Source: Pseudomonadota bacterium
GTDB taxonomy: Bacteria; Pseudomonadota; Alphaproteobacteria; Caulobacterales; Caulobacteraceae
Direction: 5' to 3'
DNA: 12,488 nucleotides
Assembly (NCBI GenBank): GCA_023436945.1
Contig: JAEZHG010000270.1
Location: forward strand, 1-12,488
In this document: positions 7,226 to 12,488 of the stretch, in pieces
How positions within the stretch are numbered: the first letter of the stretch is position 1
Layout of the letters: each line of letters opens with the position of its first letter
Position numbers and translations under genes: made by a program
Notes under the pieces: model-generated
Databases searched by the model: none
Told to the model about the DNA's origin: nothing
The model's input: only the letters and a program-made list of their open reading frames with translations

Positions 7226-7705
7226 ATGAGCGTTGCCTTTACCCGTGAAGAAGACCTTGAAGCGACCGCCGCCGATCTGGTGGATCGCCCCGTATCGACG
7301 CATCCGAACTGGGTGACGAAGGAAGGGCTGGAGCAGATCGAGGCCGAGCTGGCTGCGGCCAAGGCGGCCTATTCGGGCGCGCAGGTATCTGGCTCTATCG
7401 AGGCGGACCGCACCGCCATGGCCCGCGCCACGCGTGATCTGCGCTATTGGATGGCGCGACGCGGTACTGCCCAACTGGTCGAGGTCGAGAAAGACGGTCG
7501 CGTGCGCTTTGGCGGCACCTTCACCATCGAGCGCGAGGATGGCCGCACCCAAAGCTGGAAAATCGTTGGTGAGGACGAGGCCGATCCCACCAAGGGCTCC
7601 ATCAGCCATGTCTCGCCACTGGCCCGCGCCCTGATGGGCAAGCGGGTAGATGACGAGGCCGACGTGGCTGGACAGACCGTAGCCGTCATCGCCGTCGATG
7701 AATAA
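7226..7705 (+). CDS. GreA/GreB-family transcription factor with diverged coiled-coil tip
   Basis: A 159-residue protein. The C-terminal FKBP-like domain is clearly of the GreA/GreB family: RVRFGGTFTIEREDG (92-106), WKIVGEDEADPTKGSISHVS (111-130) and PLARALMGKRVDDEA (131-145). The N-terminal helical part (about 30-85) is coiled-coil-like. It lacks the canonical acidic tip GDLKENAEYHAA that lets GreA stimulate RNA cleavage in stalled RNA polymerase; VSGSIEADRTAMARATRDLR lies there instead. It also carries an N-terminal extension, MSVAFTREED to about residue 29. It probably binds the RNA polymerase secondary channel, but cleavage stimulation is doubtful. The ATG at 7226 gives the start MSVAFTRE that I recall from alphaproteobacterial relatives. 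An in-frame ATG at 7217 is an alternative, and the frame is open further upstream over the flavoprotein gene. No Shine-Dalgarno precedes either start; a leaderless mRNA is possible. Confidence 0.85.
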   Translation: MSVAFTREEDLEATAADLVDRPVSTHPNWVTKEGLEQIEAELAAAKAAYSGAQVSGSIEADRTAMARATRDLRYWMARRGTAQLVEVEKDGRVRFGGTFTIEREDGRTQSWKIVGEDEADPTKGSISHVSPLARALMGKRVDDEADVAGQTVAVIAVDE

Positions 7706-7734
7706 AAAAGGCCTCCGGCAGAACCGGAGGCCTT
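7702..7734. terminator. Bidirectional terminator between the GreA-like gene and pepA
   Basis: An 11-bp perfect stem (AAGGCCTCCGG at 7708-7718 pairing with 7724-7734) has a 5-nt loop. On the minus strand it is followed by TTTTTT then ATT, a strong terminator for pepA, which ends 21 bases before it. On the plus strand the downstream run is only CTTCTTC, so termination of the GreA-like transcript would be weaker. The GreA-like stop codon TAA (7703-7705) lies inside the A-run. Confidence 0.88.
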
Positions 7735-7755
7735 CTTCATAATGGGCTTAGCGAC

Positions 7756-9390
7756 TTAGTAGCCGCCGGTGCCTTTTTCCTTGGCCACTGGCTGGAAGTC
7801 GCGAACGAACTGTTCCAGCAGACGCACCGACCAGCCCGCCGATCCGGCAGGCTTCACGTCATTGCCGCCGCCATAGGCGACATTGGCCATGTCGATATGC
7901 GCCCACGGGGTTTCCGGACGGACGAACTCGCCGATGAACACAGCGCCGGTACCTGCGCCCGGACCCGGCTCACCACCGTTACGCATGTCTGCGATCGGGG
8001 AGGAGATACGGCCCACATATTCCGGCATCAGCGGAAGTTGCCAAACGTCCTCGCCCGAGGTGCTGCCTGCGGCCTTGATCTGCTGCGCCAGCGCGTCGTG
8101 GCGGCTGAACAGACCCGCATAGTCCGGACCCAGCGCCCCGCCGACGGCACCCGTCAGGGTCGCCACATCAACGATAGCGGCAGGATTGAAGGTCACATCG
8201 GCCCAGTGGACAGCATCGGCCAGAACCAGACGGCCCTCGGCATCGGTCGAGCCGATCTCGATGGTCTTGCCATTCATGGCGGTCAGAATGTCACCCGGAC
8301 GGATAGCGTTGCCGTCCGGCATATTTTCAGCCACGGCCGCGATGGCCACGACGTCTACCGGAGCGCCAGCCTTGGCCAGCGCCATGACCGTGCCGACCAC
8401 ACCAGCGGCGCCCGACATGTCCATCTTCATATTGCCCATATTGGCGCTGGGCTTGATGGAGATGCCGCCAGAGTCAAAGGTGATGCCCTTGCCGACCAGT
8501 GCCACCGGAGCGTCCGACTGGATGCCGCGATAGCGCACGGCAACGATAGCGGGCGGGCGCTGCGAGCCACGGCCCACGCCGAGGATGGCACCCATGCCAA
8601 GACGCTCCATCGCGGCCACGTCCAGAACCTCGACGGTCACGCCCTGAACGCCTGCGAAGGCTTCGCGCGTGCGGGCGGCGAACACTTCCGGATAGACGAT
8701 GTTGGCGGGTTCGTTGGAGATGTTGCGGGTCCAGAAGACCGCATCGACAATATGCTGGCCGCGCGAGGCATAGTGATCCGCGGCGTGTACATCGTCCGAC
8801 ACCACAGTGATGGCACCCGGCAGAGCCATGGTGCGCGGCGCGGTGTTATAGAAATCAACGCGGTACTGGCCGATGCCAAGGCCGGTGGCGATCTGGGAAA
8901 CGTTCGGGGTCGCGATGCCCTTGGCAGCAACAGTCAGGGTGCCGGTTTCCGACATCAGGGCGCGGCCCGCGATGGTGCCAGCAGTCTGGATGTCGTCCAC
9001 GGCTGCGTCAGCGGCGAGGCCCACCACAAAGACGCGGTTCCAACCCGCAACATTGTACAGGCTGATGGTCTTGCGGGCACCGTAGTTGAAGCGGGCGGCC
9101 TTCAGGCCAGCCGATACGGCTTCGGCGGTTTGGGCGTCCAGACCACGGGCTGCCAGATCGGCTTCGCTGGATGCAAACACCACCAGAACGTCCGAAGGCG
9201 CGGGCATATTGGTGGTGAAGGCCACCTCGCGGACAGCCGCATAACGTGCCGGAGCACCCGTCTGAACCGGAGATGCGGCAGGCGCGGCGGCGCGGCGCGA
9301 TTGGGCCTCGGCAGGTGCTGCGACGCTCATGCCGGTTGCGACCATCAGGGCAGCAACGGCCAGAGCAGATTTACGATAGATGGCAGGCAT
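7756..9390 (-). CDS. pepA: Exported M17 leucyl aminopeptidase
   Basis: A 544-residue member of the M17 family, which removes N-terminal residues, often leucine, from peptides using two metal ions. Metal-binding Lys301 and Asp306 are in GKGITFDSGG, Asp324 in MKMDMSGAA, and Asp383 and Glu385 in STDAEGRLVLAD. Catalytic Lys313 and Arg387 are also present. The spacing equals that of E. coli PepA (offset 31 throughout). Two features differ from the usual cytosolic enzyme of about 500 residues. First, an N-terminal signal peptide with a cleavage site after Ala-Glu-Ala (27-29) and an Ala/Pro-rich linker imply periplasmic location. Second, the NTDAEGRL signature reads STDAEGRL. The ATG at 9390 was chosen: GAGGGG at 9399-9404 lies eight bases upstream. 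The in-frame TTG at 9393 is an unneeded alternative. It ends at a strong terminator and is divergent from a LysR regulator. Confidence 0.94.
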   Translation of the reverse strand: MPAIYRKSALAVAALMVATGMSVAAPAEAQSRRAAAPAASPVQTGAPARYAAVREVAFTTNMPAPSDVLVVFASSEADLAARGLDAQTAEAVSAGLKAARFNYGARKTISLYNVAGWNRVFVVGLAADAAVDDIQTAGTIAGRALMSETGTLTVAAKGIATPNVSQIATGLGIGQYRVDFYNTAPRTMALPGAITVVSDDVHAADHYASRGQHIVDAVFWTRNISNEPANIVYPEVFAARTREAFAGVQGVTVEVLDVAAMERLGMGAILGVGRGSQRPPAIVAVRYRGIQSDAPVALVGKGITFDSGGISIKPSANMGNMKMDMSGAAGVVGTVMALAKAGAPVDVVAIAAVAENMPDGNAIRPGDILTAMNGKTIEIGSTDAEGRLVLADAVHWADVTFNPAAIVDVATLTGAVGGALGPDYAGLFSRHDALAQQIKAAGSTSGEDVWQLPLMPEYVGRISSPIADMRNGGEPGPGAGTGAVFIGEFVRPETPWAHIDMANVAYGGGNDVKPAGSAGWSVRLLEQFVRDFQPVAKEKGTGGY

Positions 9391-9418
9391 CAAACGGTCC
9401 CCTCAAAATAGATGGGGT

Positions 9419-9448
9419 GTTATGGCGCGTATGGTCCCGCTTGGGCAA
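9419..9448 (-). promoter_or_regulatory. Candidate promoter of pepA
   Basis: On the minus strand, TTGCCCA (9448-9442) and GCCATAAC (9426-9419) resemble the Caulobacter housekeeping elements TTGACGS and GCTANAWC (seven of eight positions for the latter), with a 15-base spacer. A start near 9412 would give a leader of roughly 22 nt holding the GAGGGG ribosome-binding site. Activity is inferred. Confidence 0.4.
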
Positions 9449-9472
9449 CCGAAGCCGTAGGCTTTTTGGTTT

Positions 9473-9495
9473 TTGCGCGGCGCTGTGTCGCGCAA
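9473..9495. repeat. Inverted repeat in the pepA-lysR gap
   Basis: TTGCGCG (9473-9479) and CGCGCAA (9489-9495) form a perfect 7-bp inverted repeat with a 9-nt spacer, 83-105 bp upstream of the pepA start and just upstream of the candidate pepA promoter. It has no adjacent T-run matching a terminated gene. A binding site for a dimeric regulator is possible, but chance cannot be excluded. Confidence 0.4.
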
Positions 9496-9608
9496 TCTGC
9501 ATAACACGCCTCTTTGACAGCCTTGGCCTTGACCAGACCCAGCGCGCCAATCCAACCCCATGCGGGTTCCTTATGTGTTTTGTGTGGTTCTTCCACCTGT
9601 CTATTCCT

Positions 9609-9621
9609 TCGAAACTTTCGA
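9609..9621. promoter_or_regulatory. LTTR-type T-N11-A dyad upstream of the LysR gene
   Basis: TCGAAACTTTCGA is a perfect 6-bp inverted repeat around one central base. It fits the LysR-family T-N11-A motif exactly (T at 9609, A at 9621). It lies 67-79 bp upstream of the LysR start and about 220 bp upstream of the divergent pepA, the usual place for an autoregulatory LTTR box. Binding is inferred. Confidence 0.4.
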
Positions 9622-9687
9622 TAGATTATGGACAGAACAGAGATATCCGCACAAACGTGATTACCTAGCGATACACAAGGCTGGCTT

Positions 9688-10629
9688 ATGGCTGACATAT
9701 TAAATCGCATCGCGCCCGACGCCCTCAGGGTCTTCGAGGCCGCTGCGCGCCTGACCAGTTTTACGCGCGCCGCCGAGGAACTGGGCATGACGCAGGCGGC
9801 GGTGAGCTGGCGGATTCGTGATCTGGAGCAAAGGCTTGGCCGTCCGCTGTTCACACGTGGCACGCGACAGGTCAGCCTGACGAGCGAGGGCGAAAGACTG
9901 GCGGTTGCATCCACCGAGGCCATGTCGCTCTTGCGACGTGCGCTGATGGATATGATGGAGACGGATCACGGCATCCTGTCGATCACGACCCTGCAAACAC
10001 TGGCAACGCAATGGCTGGCCAAGCGACTGGGCGAGTTTCAACTGGCCAATCCCGATCTGGCGGTGCGGGTCGATACCAGCCCCGTGCTGGCCACTCTGGG
10101 CAGTGATGGTCTGGATATCGGCCTGCGCTTCGGTTCCGGCAAATGGGCGGGGATGGAGTGCCGCTTTTTGCTGCCCGCCCTGTTTAGCCCCTTGTGCAGC
10201 CCTGCCATGGCCGAGCGACTGAACCTGAAACAACCATCCGATCTGGAGCGCGCCCACCTTGTGGGCGATCCGGACGAGTGGCGCGCGTGGTTTGCTGCGG
10301 CCAAGGTGCTGGATACCGGATCGGTCTCACCGCCCCGTCTGGTCGCAGACAATCAGGCAATGGAGGTTGCCGCCGCTATCGGTGATCAGGTCGTCGCACT
10401 CGGCTCGCCCATACTCTATGCGCGTGAACTTGAGCGGGGGCTGTTGGTCCAGCCTTTCAAACAAACTGTACCTTTGGCTGATGGCTACTGGCTCTGTTAC
10501 CCGACAGGCCGACGTACGGTCAGCAAGATCACCCGCTTCCGCGACTGGGCTATCTCCATTGCCCGCGAAGACCCGCTGATCGCCGAAGCTGCCAAACAGA
10601 TTGGCCGCGAGATCGGGGAGTTGGGCTAA
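9688..10629 (+). CDS. LysR-family transcriptional regulator, GcvA-like
   Basis: A 313-residue LysR-type regulator. The N-terminal winged helix-turn-helix runs over about residues 10-68: ALRVFEAAARLTSFTRAAE (12-30), LGMTQAAVSWRIRDLEQRLG (32-51), PLFTRGTRQVSLTSEGE (53-69). The phrase TSFTRAAEELGMTQAAVS is characteristic of the GcvA subgroup, although Trp41 replaces the usual Arg after VS. The effector-binding domain of periplasmic-binding-protein type II fold follows from about 93 to 300. The effector is not predictable. AAGG at 9677-9680 is a plausible ribosome-binding site for the ATG at 9688. The gene is divergent from pepA across 297 bp and stands alone before a terminator. LysR regulators often control the divergent neighbour, making pepA the first candidate target; this is inference. 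Confidence 0.92.
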   Translation: MADILNRIAPDALRVFEAAARLTSFTRAAEELGMTQAAVSWRIRDLEQRLGRPLFTRGTRQVSLTSEGERLAVASTEAMSLLRRALMDMMETDHGILSITTLQTLATQWLAKRLGEFQLANPDLAVRVDTSPVLATLGSDGLDIGLRFGSGKWAGMECRFLLPALFSPLCSPAMAERLNLKQPSDLERAHLVGDPDEWRAWFAAAKVLDTGSVSPPRLVADNQAMEVAAAIGDQVVALGSPILYARELERGLLVQPFKQTVPLADGYWLCYPTGRRTVSKITRFRDWAISIAREDPLIAEAAKQIGREIGELG

Positions 10630-10633
10630 AGGC

Positions 10634-10668
10634 AAAAAGAAAGGGCGGGACCTTTCGATCCCGCCCTT
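10634..10668. terminator. Bidirectional terminator between the LysR gene and groEL
   Basis: A 10-bp perfect stem (AAGGGCGGGA at 10641-10650 pairing with 10659-10668) has an 8-nt loop. On the minus strand it is followed by TCTTTTTG, so it serves groEL, whose stop codon lies 25 bases before it. On the plus strand there is no clear T-run, but the hairpin directly follows the LysR gene stop. Confidence 0.85.
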
Positions 10669-10693
10669 CCCAAAGGTTTCGGATGAAACGGAC

Positions 10694-12358
<1,665 letters not shown>

Positions 12359-12395
12359 TCAGATTTAAATAAGGAATTCTGGAACAAACGGGTGC

Positions 12396-12488
12396 TTACG
12401 AGAGCACGCCCAGGATGTCCGATTCCTTCATGATGATCAGGTCTTCGCCTTCGATCTTCACTTCGGTGCCCGACCATTTGCCGAACAG
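12396..12488 (-). CDS. groES: Co-chaperonin GroES, C-terminal end (runs off window)
   Basis: The last 30 codons and the stop of the 10-kDa lid protein that caps GroEL. The translated end contains [19 protein letters not shown] and then [10 protein letters not shown], which is the conserved GroES C-terminus. It lies 55 bp upstream of groEL on the same strand, the standard groESL operon. The mobile loop that contacts GroEL is outside the window. Confidence 0.97.
   Translation of the reverse strand: MFGKWSGTEVKIEGEDLIIMKESDILGVLS

Noticed and set aside
7897..9411. 504-codon plus-strand open frame across pepA
   Set aside because: It is antisense to an intact M17 gene with all catalytic motifs, rich in His/Arg/Gly without domain features.
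9452..9467. Small plus-strand hairpin AAGCC-GTA-GGCTT followed by T-runs, like a weak terminator
   Set aside because: No plus-strand gene or promoter precedes it, as pepA is on the other strand, and the stem is only 5 bp.
9560..9703. 47-codon plus-strand ORF overlapping the LysR start, possible leader peptide
   Set aside because: It has no ribosome-binding site and uses codons that are rare in the neighbouring genes (TTA, ATA, AGA, CTA). It looks like chance in the intergenic region.

Overview
This is a stretch of ordinary, gene-dense bacterial chromosome. It is high in GC by eye, with no mobile element, CRISPR array, tRNA or rRNA. The GroEL sequence, the GreA-like protein with a rewritten tip, the TIGR03862-type flavoprotein and several Caulobacter-like promoter matches (GCTANAWC) point to an alphaproteobacterium, probably Caulobacterales. 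That placement is an inference from family resemblance, not a database result.

Layout: (1) 1-1505: the N-terminal part of a ZapE/AFG1 ATPase gene on the minus strand, divergent from asd (aspartate-semialdehyde dehydrogenase), which ends in a clear intrinsic terminator. (2) 1545-3049: a RarD-type EamA permease, then a small exported SnoaL/DUF4440-like protein, both on the plus strand. (3) 3050-7180, minus strand: a likely three-gene run, read from the right, of a FAD flavoprotein, an exported M28 metallopeptidase and a cytosolic class C beta-lactamase-like serine hydrolase, separated by 51-bp gaps. (4) 7226-7705: a GreA/GreB-family protein divergent from the flavoprotein, convergent with (5) 7756-9390, an exported M17 leucyl aminopeptidase. 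A bidirectional terminator lies between them. (6) 9391-9687: the largest non-coding gap (297 bp), with a probable pepA promoter, an inverted repeat and an LTTR-like dyad. (7) 9688-10629: a GcvA-like LysR regulator, convergent with (8) the groES-groEL operon on the minus strand. groEL is complete; only the last 30 codons of groES are in the window.

The genes are mostly housekeeping (amino-acid biosynthesis, protein folding, RNA polymerase modulation). They sit beside a periplasmic peptide-degrading capacity: M28 and M17 enzymes, both with signal peptides. The LysR gene divergent from the M17 gene is the most plausible local regulatory pair.

I found no obvious new multi-gene system. The points most worth a second look are the GreA-family protein lacking the canonical acidic tip, the secreted M17 enzyme with a serine in place of asparagine in its signature, two genes that look leaderless, a hairpin over the ribosome-binding site of the serine hydrolase, and a T-N11-A dyad upstream of the LysR gene.
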